DNA of 41,990 bases. Source: a virus. The position numbers and the translations under genes are program-made. Within the stretch, counting starts at the first letter, position 1; each line of letters starts with the position of its first letter. Positions 26,981 to 32,980 of this stretch are shown piece by piece. The notes beneath the pieces were generated by a model. The model was not told where the DNA came from and searched no databases. It saw only the letters and a list, made by a program, of their open reading frames with translations. The DNA lies in IMG/VR virus record IMGVR_UViG_3300029787_000050, positions 940-42,929 of that record; one strand, 5' to 3'.

Positions 26981-27104
26981 GAAAAAACCACTTTTTGGAG
27001 TAAATAATTATCATAAAAGAACTGCAAAAAAGCGTCCTGGAAGACACTCAAAGAAACCAAATAAACGATTCAACCGTAAGAAGTATCGAGGCCAGGGGCG
27101 TTGA
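26973..27104 (+). CDS. Very basic 43-residue protein
   Basis: ATG 26973 to TGA 27102-27104. The peptide begins MGKKKPLFGVNNYHKRTAKK and ends KKYRGQGR; nearly half the residues are Lys, Arg or His. I recall near-identical proteins in marine phage genomes. Nucleic-acid or ribosome binding is likely from charge. Its TGA is inside the TTGACA of the following promoter. Confidence 0.75.
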   Translation: MGKKKPLFGVNNYHKRTAKKRPGRHSKKPNKRFNRKKYRGQGR

Positions 27105-27129
27105 CAAAGCTCCTTTAATATCCTATATT
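27101..27129 (+). promoter_or_regulatory. Consensus promoter TTGACA-N17-TATATT
   Basis: TTGACA 27101-27106, 17 bases, TATATT 27124-27129, with ATCCTATA at 27120-27127 across the -10. The start at 27134 is only 4 bases after the -10. Confidence 0.8.
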
Positions 27130-27133
27130 AAAA

Positions 27134-27427
27134 ATGGAGAACGTAGTGACTATAACATTATTAGCCTTAACTCTATTTGGAAAGATAGAAATGCATACTT
27201 TTGAGATAGCTGATACTAGATGGCAGTATCACGGAGATGGTCTTATGACTAAATTAGAATCTAATGCTACCGTTTGTAGTAGTTGGTATCATGAGAATGT
27301 AGTTGTTAATATAAAAAAGAATCCTTGGTACAAACCAAACACAGGTAGAAATTATTATACCCTTGGTAAATACAAAAATATAAAAAATATTATTGGATAT
27401 ATCTGTGGTGGACATGAGCCACAATGA
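27134..27427 (+). CDS. Small possibly exported protein of unknown function
   Basis: The 97-residue frame opens with a hydrophobic stretch (VVTITLLALTLFGK), which could be a weak signal. Later it holds two Cys (TVCSSWYHENVVV, GYICGGHEP) that could form a disulfide. Two starts compete: ATG 27134, nearly at the transcription start (leaderless), or GTG 27146, which has GGAGA (27136-27140) 5 bases upstream. I list the ATG but the GTG is equally plausible. Convergent with the minus-strand gene 27516-27731. Confidence 0.65.
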   Translation: MENVVTITLLALTLFGKIEMHTFEIADTRWQYHGDGLMTKLESNATVCSSWYHENVVVNIKKNPWYKPNTGRNYYTLGKYKNIKNIIGYICGGHEPQ

Positions 27428-27433
27428 AGACAA

Positions 27434-27466
27434 ACCTATCCCAACGAGGGAAAACAGGGGATAGGT
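27434..27466. terminator. Hairpin between convergent genes
   Basis: ACCTATCCC (27434-27442) pairs perfectly with GGGATAGGT (27458-27466) across a 15-base loop, 7 bases after the stop of the upstream gene and before a convergent gene. No U-run follows on either strand, so a bidirectional terminator is only a candidate. Confidence 0.4.
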
Positions 27467-27515
27467 ATAAAGGTGAGAAAAGATAATTCTTTACTGACAC
27501 ATTTTGAACACATTG

Positions 27516-27731
27516 TCAAGACTCATTAATTTCATTGCAGGTAAAAGAAACCATAATTTTATTTTCATTAACCATTTTTTCACCCATATTATTTAAAAAA
27601 TTAGATGTTTCGGATAGCCCAAATTGAGCACAATTATACCAACTATTGAAAGTAACCCTAGGTTGCAATTCTGGCATGCATTCCCCGTATAGTATAGAGC
27701 ATACTTTAAAAACTATTATATATTTAATCAT
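27516..27731 (-). CDS. Small Cys-containing protein, minus strand
   Basis: ATG 27731 (71 residues) is preferred to TTG 27737. The N-terminus is hydrophobic (IKYIIVFKVCSILYG) and four Cys follow the pattern of small exported proteins (C at ~10, 16, 32, 63; WYNCAQFG, FTCNEIN). I recall a similar family in marine phages. The gene is transcribed toward the hairpin, divergently from the RHH-like gene, and the -35 of the plus promoter overlaps its start codon. Confidence 0.7.
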   Translation of the reverse strand: MIKYIIVFKVCSILYGECMPELQPRVTFNSWYNCAQFGLSETSNFLNNMGEKMVNENKIMVSFTCNEINES

Positions 27732-27759
27732 TGACAATCCTATATGATTATCCTATATT
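27731..27759. promoter_or_regulatory. Consensus promoter with direct-repeat operator
   Basis: Plus strand: TTGACA 27731-27736, 17 bases, TATATT 27754-27759. The nonamer ATCCTATAT occurs twice, at 27737-27745 and 27750-27758, filling the spacer and -10. On the minus strand TTTCAC (27767-27762), 17 bases and TATAGG (27744-27739) could serve the divergent gene. Confidence 0.75.
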
Positions 27760-27776
27760 GTGTGAAAGGAAAGAAT

Positions 27777-27959
27777 ATGACAGACACAACAAAATATAGA
27801 AACGTTTCGTTATCACACTCAACATACAAGATATTGGATACTTTGTCGAAGAATTTAGACCCCGATGTCACTTTGTCCATATCTAAAACGATATCGAAAT
27901 TAGCTAACGAAAAAGTTAGAAAGCTTAACGGTAAGATTACAAATAACGTTAAGAAATAA
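27777..27959 (+). CDS. Probable ribbon-helix-helix DNA-binding protein
   Basis: ATG 27777 (60 residues) is chosen over 27744 because it lies after the promoter and has AAGGAAAG at 27766-27773. The product starts with a strand-like YRNVSLSHSTYK and continues through two helices (ILDTLSKNLD, LSISKTISKLANEKVRK) in the order strand-helix-helix, as in Arc/CopG-like repressors, with a basic tail. It is placed directly under a promoter containing two ATCCTATAT repeats, so autoregulation and control of other such promoters are plausible. The family call is by pattern only. Confidence 0.6.
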   Translation: MTDTTKYRNVSLSHSTYKILDTLSKNLDPDVTLSISKTISKLANEKVRKLNGKITNNVKK

Positions 27960-27961
27960 CT

Positions 27962-28159
27962 ATGTTGATAGTTAGAAAGATAAGAAAGATCTGCACTACT
28001 TGCCATGGTAATGGTTATATTAGAGTAGCAACAGGAGACACATCGATTGATTTTAGAGATAATAGTAAAGTCATTCAATGTACAACATGTTCATCAGAGG
28101 GAGAAACAGATGAAAACGGTAATGCTTTGCATGAGCCTATTGTTATTAATAGGTTGTAG
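27962..28159 (+). CDS. DnaJ-type zinc-finger-like protein
   Basis: The 65-residue product has CTTCHGNGY (C11, C14) and CTTCSSEGE (C40, C43), a CxxCxGxG-like pair typical of DnaJ zinc-finger fragments in phages. It starts 2 bases after the RHH-like gene. It probably binds zinc and a protein or RNA partner. The coding region of a small lipoprotein begins inside its 3' part in another frame. Confidence 0.75.
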   Translation: MLIVRKIRKICTTCHGNGYIRVATGDTSIDFRDNSKVIQCTTCSSEGETDENGNALHEPIVINRL

Positions 28160-28229
28160 CCAAATTAAATTTGATAGATTCGATCCAACAACAGCAACGG
28201 TTCGTTGGATTATAAAAAACGGGGGCTGA
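28110..28229 (+). CDS. Small lipoprotein, overlapping start in preceding gene
   Basis: ATG 28110 is preceded by GAGGGAGA (28097-28104). The 39-residue product has a signal and lipobox MKTVMLCMSLLLLIGC (cleavage before C16), leaving a 24-residue mature lipopeptide. It lies out of frame over the last 50 bases of the zinc-finger gene. Size and nested position resemble outer-membrane (o-) spanins; a partner could be the coiled-coil protein at 25670, though they are 2 kb apart. Alternative: a phage-encoded exclusion lipoprotein. Confidence 0.65.
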   Translation: MKTVMLCMSLLLLIGCSQIKFDRFDPTTATVRWIIKNGG

Positions 28230-28233
28230 TATA

Positions 28234-28590
28234 ATGCATGAAACCATGGCCTATCTTGCTGGTTTATTTGATGGTGAAGGTTGTATTCAATATAAACAAT
28301 ATCTTCAACATCGGAAAGGTAAGCCCCGTGCTTATAAATTTTGGAACATAAGAATTGAAATAAATATGACGTGTAAAAAAACCATTGATTTTGTATCTGA
28401 TAGTTTAGGTTGTGGGGCGATAGATTTTAGAGCTAAATATCCCCATCAAACTATGGACCAATGGAGATGGAGATGTAGCCACCGAGACGCATATGAAGTT
28501 GCGAAAGCTTTGATAAAATATTCTGTAACTAAAAAAGATAAGTTTAAAAAAATTGTAGACCATTATGAAAACAATTCCAGACCTAGTTGA
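28234..28590 (+). CDS. LAGLIDADG-type homing endonuclease (single motif)
   Basis: The 118-residue protein carries AYLAGLFDGEGCIQY (residues 6-20), a LAGLIDADG motif with acidic D13/E15, followed by WNIRIEINMTCKKTIDFVSD and a WRWRCSHRDAYEVAKALIKY segment, which are typical of this fold. A single motif implies a homodimer. It stands free, with no recognisable intron or intein around it. MAY at codon 5 is an alternative start; a G-run lies before ATG 28234. Confidence 0.85.
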   Translation: MHETMAYLAGLFDGEGCIQYKQYLQHRKGKPRAYKFWNIRIEINMTCKKTIDFVSDSLGCGAIDFRAKYPHQTMDQWRWRCSHRDAYEVAKALIKYSVTKKDKFKKIVDHYENNSRPS

Positions 28591-28732
28591 TGATATTATA
28601 TATGTATATGTTAAAATTAAAGATCGGTGGTTCGCGTTTCTTGAACACTGGTCCAGTAAAATAAACGTTTATGCGTGGAGTAAAAGATGGCGAAACAGGG
28701 AAAAAGGAACAGGCTATGCCCGACGAAGATAA
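28565..28732 (+). CDS. Small basic/Trp-rich protein, 55 residues
   Basis: ATG 28565 opens inside the end of the endonuclease gene and runs to TAA 28730-28732. The peptide begins MKTIPDLVDDIIYVYVKI and ends with a basic stretch (SKRWRNREKGTGYARRR). It overlaps both neighbours in other frames, as elsewhere in this compact region. I recall similar marine phage proteins, so I regard it as likely real; function unknown. Confidence 0.6.
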   Translation: MKTIPDLVDDIIYVYVKIKDRWFAFLEHWSSKINVYAWSKRWRNREKGTGYARRR

Positions 28733-28865
28733 AAAAGATAATACGATAGAAAATATTGTAAATGTTAATAAAGATGTTCTTCGATTCGAAGAACATGGTG
28801 ATGAGGAGTATGAAGAACATTTAAGAAAATTTTTTAAGGGAGATAAGAATGATAAAGAAAGTTGA
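28716..28865 (+). CDS. Small acidic protein, 49 residues
   Basis: ATG 28716 with AAAAAGGAA upstream is preferred to the in-frame ATG 28671. The product is acidic (MPDEDKKDN start, FEEHGDEEYEEHLRKFF) and probably helical. It overlaps the next exonuclease gene by 17 bases, suggesting coupling. Function unknown; an inhibitor or DNA mimic is possible on charge alone. Confidence 0.6.
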   Translation: MPDEDKKDNTIENIVNVNKDVLRFEEHGDEEYEEHLRKFFKGDKNDKES

Positions 28866-29550
28866 TAAATACAACTATGCCAATAGTACACGGTACATGG
28901 ACCATGGATCACGGAAGTATGAAGTTGCAGGAGAAAGATTACCAAGTGTAACGACCATTTTGGGTCGAACAAAAGATGATACTTTTTTAAAAGAATGGAT
29001 TGCGAAAAAAGGCAAAAAAGAGGCAGAAAGAATTAAGAACGCTAGCGCAGTGCGAGGCACAAGCATGCATAAGTATCTTGAATATTATATATTAAATAAA
29101 GGTTATGAAGATCTAACTGAACTTGGACAGGAGACTAAACGTATGGCTCAGAAGGTCATAGAGGTCGGTTTAACGCCTGTCAGCGAATTCTATGGCTCGG
29201 AGGTTACAGTATACTACCCAGGCCTATTTGCGGGTTCTACAGACCTTGTTTGTTTACACAACAGCAAAGAAACAATTGTTGATTTCAAGCAAGCGAACAG
29301 GCCAAAGAAAGAAGAATGGATTGGTGATTATAAACTTCAGGCCGGTGCTTACGCTATGGCACACGACTATATTCATGGCTCTAATATTGAACAAGCCGTG
29401 ATAATGGTATGTACTCCTGACTTATATTACCAAGAATTCAAGATTGACGGGATTAATTTACGTAAAGCAAAACATGATTTTTTACGTAGACTCGATCAAT
29501 ATTATGACATAATCAATAGCGATAAGGAGACAAGATACTATGGCGCGTGA
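28849..29550 (+). CDS. PD-(D/E)XK exonuclease (Cas4/RecB-like)
   Basis: The 233-residue protein has the family motifs: SVTTILGRT near the start, RGTSMHKYLE (H74), GLFAGSTDLV (D132), ETIVDFKQA (D145, K147) and YKLQAGAYAMA (Q164). These match phage RecB/Cas4-like nucleases used in host DNA breakdown or recombination. Active-site residues are complete. The N-terminal region (YMDHGSRKYEV) is encoded by a copy of the dispersed 14-mer. Confidence 0.88.
   Translation: MIKKVDKYNYANSTRYMDHGSRKYEVAGERLPSVTTILGRTKDDTFLKEWIAKKGKKEAERIKNASAVRGTSMHKYLEYYILNKGYEDLTELGQETKRMAQKVIEVGLTPVSEFYGSEVTVYYPGLFAGSTDLVCLHNSKETIVDFKQANRPKKEEWIGDYKLQAGAYAMAHDYIHGSNIEQAVIMVCTPDLYYQEFKIDGINLRKAKHDFLRRLDQYYDIINSDKETRYYGA
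28899..28912 (+). repeat. Dispersed 14-mer, copy in exonuclease
   Basis: GGACCATGGATCAC, one variant of the dispersed word. Its reading frame in the gene differs from that of the polymerase copies, so the conserved unit is DNA, not protein. Confidence 0.55.
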
Positions 29551-29749
29551 ACAGATATATCAGGCACTAATAAAAAGATATGAGGCAGAAATAGCTGACG
29601 CTGATGCAAAGATAGCCCAGTTAATGACTCAACCAAGAATTATACCTGAACACATCGACATTACCGGTGAGATTGATAAATTACTGGGTAAGATTGAGAT
29701 GGCTGAATCAAAGATGTCTATATTGAAGCAAAAATATGGCATAAATTAG
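29540..29749 (+). CDS. Small coiled-coil protein, 69 residues
   Basis: The product (begins MAREQIYQALIKRYEAEIAD) is almost wholly helical with a regular Ala/Glu/Lys heptad pattern, ending MSILKQKYGIN. It overlaps the exonuclease by 11 bases. I recall close relatives in marine phages, function unknown; a nuclease partner is possible from coupling. Confidence 0.75.
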   Translation: MAREQIYQALIKRYEAEIADADAKIAQLMTQPRIIPEHIDITGEIDKLLGKIEMAESKMSILKQKYGIN

Positions 29750-29757
29750 GCAGTAAA

Positions 29758-29925
29758 ATGGACCATATAGAGATATTTTTCATAAATTTTTTAAAAAAAA
29801 TAAAAAAATATTTCTTTGTAAAGTGTCCAATGCTTAAAAAAGTCAATAACCACGTAGAAATAATCGCTCGTAGAGGACATTTTAGGGGTGTAATTAGACA
29901 TTTTATGATAAAAAACACTATATGA
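29758..29925 (+). CDS. Small basic protein, 55 residues
   Basis: ATG 29758 to TGA 29923-29925, overlapping the next ATG by four bases (ATGA). The start has only a weak AGG upstream. The peptide begins with a hydrophobic/basic helix (MDHIEIFFINFLKKIKKYFF) and continues KVNNHVEIIARRGHFRG, which I recall from marine phage proteins. It may bind membranes or nucleic acid; function unknown. Confidence 0.6.
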   Translation: MDHIEIFFINFLKKIKKYFFVKCPMLKKVNNHVEIIARRGHFRGVIRHFMIKNTI

Positions 29926-30203
29926 AACGAAAAAAGAGATATAAGCACGCCATCATTAATAAAAAGAAGTATTACTTCTACACAATCAAGTGGCTCGATA
30001 TCACCGGCGATGCGGGACATAAGAATAAAGATGAGATGGATAAGTTACCTATTTGTAAAATGATTACACAAGCTTATGTCTACAAAAAAACTAAAAAATT
30101 TTTAACTACGTTTAGCTCTTATGATGAAACAGATGAAGTGTTTAGTGATACCAATATTTTCCCTATAGGTTGCATTGTTTCGATGGAAAAAATATTAAAC
30201 TAA
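29922..30203 (+). CDS. Conserved marine phage protein, unknown function
   Basis: The 93-residue protein has a basic N-terminus (MKRKKRYKHAIINKKKYY), then TIKWLDITGDAGH and LTTFSSYDETDEVFSD, with NIFPIGCIVSMEKI at the end. The beta-rich layout resembles small phage proteins I recall but cannot assign. It is coupled to the previous gene. Confidence 0.7.
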   Translation: MKRKKRYKHAIINKKKYYFYTIKWLDITGDAGHKNKDEMDKLPICKMITQAYVYKKTKKFLTTFSSYDETDEVFSDTNIFPIGCIVSMEKILN

Positions 30204-30260
30204 ATGATTGATTTATATACATGCACAAAATATTTATACGGTCCAAACAAGGGAGGAAAT

Positions 30261-30428
30261 ATGTTCGGATCAGATGAAGAAAACAAAAACAAAATCGAGC
30301 AGTTAGAAGAAGAAGTTGAGGCGTTAAAAAATAAAATCGCTGATATTATGGAAGTTCTTCAAATGCAAGATGATGTTGAAGATTATGAAGACGAAGATGA
30401 AGATATTGAAGAGGAAGACAAAGATTAA
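30261..30428 (+). CDS. Small acidic coiled-coil protein
   Basis: ATG 30261 (55 residues) has GGAGG (30252-30256) 4 bases upstream, so I prefer it to the in-frame ATG 30204. Residues ~7-35 are a coiled coil (NKIEQLEEEVEALKNKIADI) and the last ~20 are nearly all Asp/Glu. Its stop overlaps that of the small terminase on the other strand by four bases. Function unknown; acidic tails are common in phage inhibitors and scaffolds. Confidence 0.65.
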   Translation: MFGSDEENKNKIEQLEEEVEALKNKIADIMEVLQMQDDVEDYEDEDEDIEEEDKD

Positions 30429-30922
30429 TCTTTCTTATCATCACCCTCGAGCTTTTTTTGTTCGGGGGTGACATCAATAATCTGTGCGTAATCATCTAAT
30501 ATTTGTTTCATCTTCTGCTCTAACTCTTCTTCTGATAGGTCTTCTAATTTTCCTGTTTTTATTATTTTTCTGTCTATGTATAATCCTGCAGCCTTTCCAC
30601 GATTTGTTTCTGCGTTTACGGCAGCGCTCCAAGCGCCTTTTTTCAAAGCAGCGTCTTTAATTCGTCCAAGTTCTGCCACATGAGTGTCATAATTCACTTC
30701 GTATTTTTTAAGTCTTTCTTCTCGTAATTCACCAATGTGTTTTACAACTAGCGGAAATAATTTTGGATTTGTAAGAGTTGAACCTTCATGTCTTGCATTA
30801 TCTTTGCTATAGCCGGCAAGAATCGCAGCCTCTGTTTTAGTGCAAGGTCCATCAGGTCCACCAAATACTAAATATTCAGCGAACCTTCTTTGCATTTCTG
30901 TTAATCTTTTTGGTACTCCCAT
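30425..30922 (-). CDS. terS: Terminase small subunit
   Basis: The 165-residue protein starts with a helix-turn-helix-like region (LTEMQRRFAEYLVFGG, CTKTEAAILAGYSKD), characteristic of Terminase_2-type small subunits that recognise the packaging site. It continues with helical oligomerisation segments and a charged C-terminus (SEEELEQKMKQILDDYAQII). It is 4.7 kb from the large subunit and on the opposite strand, an unusual arrangement. Its ATG sits 6 bases after a -10 with no ribosome site, suggesting leaderless translation. Confidence 0.85.
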   Translation of the reverse strand: MGVPKRLTEMQRRFAEYLVFGGPDGPCTKTEAAILAGYSKDNARHEGSTLTNPKLFPLVVKHIGELREERLKKYEVNYDTHVAELGRIKDAALKKGAWSAAVNAETNRGKAAGLYIDRKIIKTGKLEDLSEEELEQKMKQILDDYAQIIDVTPEQKKLEGDDKKD

Positions 30923-30923
30923 A

Positions 30924-30957
30924 TTGACAATTTAAGACAACAATCCTATAGTGTCAA
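30924..30957. promoter_or_regulatory. Overlapping divergent promoter, terS and plus-strand genes
   Basis: Plus: TTGACA 30924-30929, 17 bases, TATAGT 30947-30952; ATCCTATA 30943-30950. Minus: TTGACA 30957-30952, 17 bases, TAAATT 30934-30929, then 6 bases to the terS ATG at 30922. The two promoters occupy the same 34 bases back to back, so they should exclude one another. Confidence 0.75.
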
Positions 30958-30961
30958 GTAT

Positions 30962-31204
30962 ATGATGACAGATGAGGACGTAAAAGAATGGGAAAAACAA
31001 TTGTCTAAATTAAGAAAAGATGATGACAGAGGCCCAAGAGATTTAGAGAGAAGAATAGATGATTTAATGGCCGTTAATAAAAAACACCAAGAACAAATGG
31101 CATCTCTCATAAAAGAAAATCAAGAACTTAAAAAAGAATTAGACGAGTTGAGGAAAAAAACTATTAATTTAGTTGATGAGTATCAGAACAAAGGTCAGCT
31201 GTAA
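30962..31204 (+). CDS. Small coiled-coil protein, 80 residues
   Basis: The start is ATGATG at 30962/30965, only 9 bases after the -10. The product is charged, with a strong heptad coiled coil over ~45-75 (KENQELKKELDELRKKTINL). It overlaps the next gene by one base. Function unknown. Confidence 0.7.
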   Translation: MMTDEDVKEWEKQLSKLRKDDDRGPRDLERRIDDLMAVNKKHQEQMASLIKENQELKKELDELRKKTINLVDEYQNKGQL

Positions 31205-31446
31205 TGTACGTAAAACATTTACAAGAGTATTTAGATAAATTTACTTTAGGTCCGGGAGGTAGAAGAGGTAATGCTGTAAGTGGTGCTAGAATATATATTA
31301 TGACTGATAAAGGTTATCTTGAAGAGATAAGACGTATAGAAGTTCACGAAAGCACACAGCCGGGAGATACTTCTGTTCGTGTAGTTTTGAAACCAAATAG
31401 AGAGGAAAAACTTATATTGCCACCAGGCTATATTAAGGATTATTGA
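31204..31446 (+). CDS. Conserved marine phage protein, unknown function
   Basis: The 80-residue product has ARIYIMTDKGYLEEIRRIEV and HESTQPGDTSVRVVLKPNR, then EEKLILPPGYI, blocks I recall as highly conserved in marine phages. It looks like a small beta-barrel. No function is known. It shares a one-base overlap with the coiled-coil gene before it. Confidence 0.75.
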   Translation: MYVKHLQEYLDKFTLGPGGRRGNAVSGARIYIMTDKGYLEEIRRIEVHESTQPGDTSVRVVLKPNREEKLILPPGYIKDY

Positions 31447-31468
31447 ACGACATTGTTGGCTTAAAAAA

Positions 31469-31840
31469 ATGCGTGGTCCTGAATCAAAATTGTACCAAAA
31501 ATTTAAGAAAGCAACACCCAAAATAATATGGCATCGCATAGAAAATTTAAGCATTTTAGGTATGCCAGATGTGTTGGGATACACCAAAAACTTCTTCTAT
31601 TTTACGGTTGAGTTTAAGACTACAAAAGCAAATAAACTAAAATTTTCACCACACCAAATTGCCTATCATGTAGCGCATCCACACAATAGTTTTATCTTGG
31701 CAGAGCACCTCGGTTCGGGGAGCTTGAAACTTTATGAAGGGTCCGTGATCCGTGAGCTTGACGCTTGCGGCTTGAAGCTTGATCCTTTGTGCTTGGGGCT
31801 TGACGCTTGCGGCTTGTACCTTGAAGAGCTTGGCGCTTGA
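31469..31840 (+). CDS. VRR-NUC-like nuclease with repeat-derived C-terminus
   Basis: The 123-residue protein contains LSILGMPDVLGY (G31, P33, D34), FTVEFKTTKANK (E48, K50) and FSPHQ (Q63), which match VRR-NUC/PD-(D/E)XK Holliday-junction-type nucleases. Core residues are all present. From about residue 96 (RELDACGLKLDPLCLGLD) the sequence is encoded by a GCTTGNN heptamer array, so the original stop appears to have been replaced by repeat DNA. The ATG lacks a good ribosome site; the frame is open upstream to ~31430, leaving the start uncertain. Confidence 0.72.
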   Translation: MRGPESKLYQKFKKATPKIIWHRIENLSILGMPDVLGYTKNFFYFTVEFKTTKANKLKFSPHQIAYHVAHPHNSFILAEHLGSGSLKLYEGSVIRELDACGLKLDPLCLGLDACGLYLEELGA

Positions 31841-32034
31841 AGCTTGCTGCTTGTCGCTTGAGGCCCGGACCAGGATGCACGCTCTCGCTCGCCGTCGCGA
31901 GCTCTTAAGCTAATGACCTGATCCGATCCAGCTTCAGGGTCGACGCACAATGCGCCGCCCGTCCCAGCTGGTTTATTACGCTTGCGTAATTCTTTATAAT
32001 ATTTTGGGTGCTTCCACATTTTAATGTTTACCAT
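31732..32034 (-). CDS. Small basic protein with repeat-encoded tail
   Basis: The 100-residue frame starts at ATG 32034; it is open further upstream to ATG 32088, within the preceding gene. The N-terminus (MVNIKMWKHPKYYKELRKRN) looks like a genuine basic domain I recall from marine phages. From about residue 59 the protein is translated heptamer repeat (KLQAPSSSRYKPQASSP). The array is also read in the opposite strand by the nuclease. Real gene content probably ends before the repeat. Function unknown. Confidence 0.5.
   Translation of the reverse strand: MVNIKMWKHPKYYKELRKRNKPAGTGGALCVDPEAGSDQVISLRARDGERERASWSGPQATSSKLQAPSSSRYKPQASSPKHKGSSFKPQASSSRITDPS
31740..31751 (-). repeat. Partial dispersed word beside heptamer array
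   Basis: GGATCACGGACC on the minus strand, a swapped-order form of the GGAYCAN heptads, directly abuts the GCTTG array. Confidence 0.4.
31756..31860. repeat. GCTTGNN heptamer array A (about 15 units)
   Basis: Units of 7 bases follow each other: GCTTGAC, GCTTGCG, GCTTGAA, GCTTGAT, then degenerate ones, with a 2-base phase shift near 31826 and clean copies to 31860. The array is read as protein on both strands: nuclease C-terminus (plus) and QASSPKHKGSSFKPQASS-type tail (minus). Confidence 0.85.
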
Positions 32035-32620
32035 ATGAAACTGTTTTAATTGTGGCATCCCAGCATGCCCGGCAGTCCCTGCATTCATTGTTTTGTTTTG
32101 CAGCTGGACAACTGGCCCCTGAGCTTACAACCTCTGAAGAGTTAGGCCACGAAGATGGCGCCCGCTGGTCAATCATAGGTGCGCTAAATCTAATTGTTAA
32201 ATTATCAGGGCACAGCGGCAAGAAGTGCTTCACCCATGCCTCCCGGGTTGGCATCCAATGCTTGGTTTCTGGTGTCAGTTTACATACAGCAAAGATCTTT
32301 GTAAGATGGTCTTCGTCCTGCACGTCTCCTGAATCATGCCACCTAAAATATTTTGATTTTTTTGAATTAATTAATAAAGCCATGGCCCCGGTCCATAGTT
32401 CATGCTTGATGGCTGCCAGCCTTCTATATTGTGCATCTTGCACAACCTTAAAAACATAACAACCTTTTAGAGCGTAACAATCATAACAGACTGATCCCGG
32501 CACAGCTTGCAGCTTGCCCCCTGTCTTGCACTCTTTGGCAGGTAAACCATAGGCCCATCCTGGCATCTTAGAAGGCTTGCTCAAGCCTCCAACAATTTTT
32601 AATGCTTCACTTGTTTTCAT
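32021..32620 (-). CDS. GP88-like cysteine-rich phage protein
   Basis: The 199-residue protein has GSVCYDCYALKGCYVFKVV, KYFRWHDSGDVQDEDHL, KHWMPTREAWVKHF, and a C-terminal CPAAKQNNECRDCRACWD cluster. This matches my memory of the Gene product 88 family of phages (function unknown; the Cys arrangement suggests an Fe-S or zinc site). The start at 32620 is 6 bases after the -10 of its own promoter and overlaps the upstream gene by four bases (ATGA). The DNA is more GC-rich than the rest of the window. Confidence 0.8.
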   Translation of the reverse strand: MKTSEALKIVGGLSKPSKMPGWAYGLPAKECKTGGKLQAVPGSVCYDCYALKGCYVFKVVQDAQYRRLAAIKHELWTGAMALLINSKKSKYFRWHDSGDVQDEDHLTKIFAVCKLTPETKHWMPTREAWVKHFLPLCPDNLTIRFSAPMIDQRAPSSWPNSSEVVSSGASCPAAKQNNECRDCRACWDATIKTVSYGKH

Positions 32621-32799
32621 ATATCCTTTATAATCCTATATTTATTATTTGTCAAGCTTGCAGCTTGGAGCTTGTCGCTTGCAGCTTGTTGCTTCAGGCT
32701 CTTAAAAAATTTCTCACAGCTGGCCAGGTAACTGGCCGGAAGCGTGTCATGGTCCCAGATGAACCATGGCAGCAAATCATTATGTTTAATTCTCTTCAT
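32617..32799 (-). CDS. Small protein with repeat-encoded segment, 60 residues
   Basis: The frame overlaps the preceding 57-residue gene by 14 bases and the GP88-like gene by ATGA, so it tiles the minus operon exactly. The first ~34 residues (KHNDLLPWFIWDHDTLPASY) look like real protein; residues ~35-48 (QAASDKLQAAS) come from heptamer array B. Function unknown; recent extension through the repeat is likely. Confidence 0.5.
   Translation of the reverse strand: MKRIKHNDLLPWFIWDHDTLPASYLASCEKFFKSLKQQAASDKLQAASLTNNKYRIIKDI
32627..32655 (-). promoter_or_regulatory. Promoter for GP88-like gene
   Basis: Minus strand: TTGACA 32655-32650, 17 bases, TATAAA 32632-32627, then 6 bases to ATG 32620. Heptamer array B lies directly upstream of the -35 (CAAGCTTGACA), and ATCCTATA occurs on the plus strand at 32633-32640. 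Confidence 0.7.
32656..32695. repeat. GCTTGNN heptamer array B (about 6 units)
   Basis: GCTTG recurs every 7 bases at 32656, 32663, 32670, 32677 and 32684, with GCTTC at 32691. It abuts the -35 element of the minus-strand promoter. Confidence 0.8.
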
Positions 32800-32959
32800 T
32801 TAACTTTTTCATTCTCTCCATGTCCTGCTTTACTAGCCGCAGAATCTCTTCTAGAGATGTAGCTATACGCTGCAATTGCACCGCGCATAAAAAATCATTG
32901 TCTGAATCTTGCGGTGTATCGGTGTCATAACCTGTACGTGCTGTTGTATATTGTGTCAT
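32786..32959 (-). CDS. Small protein, 57 residues, first of minus operon
   Basis: ATG 32959 (minus) with AAGGA 9 bases upstream runs to TAA at 32786-32788. The peptide starts MTQYTTARTGYDTDTPQDSD and ends in a charged helix (LEEILRLVKQDMERMKKLNE). It follows a promoter at 32981-33009 and overlaps the next gene, both signs of a real gene. Function unknown. Confidence 0.68.
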   Translation of the reverse strand: MTQYTTARTGYDTDTPQDSDNDFLCAVQLQRIATSLEEILRLVKQDMERMKKLNEEN

Positions 32960-32980
32960 AATTTATTCCTTTCTAAATTC

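Noticed and set aside
27516-27959. Toxin-antitoxin pair (RHH-like protein with divergent small gene)
   Set aside because: The genes are divergent rather than co-transcribed, and the minus-strand product looks exported, not toxin-like.
32052-32459. 135-codon plus-strand frame
   Set aside because: It is antisense to the GP88-like gene, which has a better promoter, motifs and tiling.
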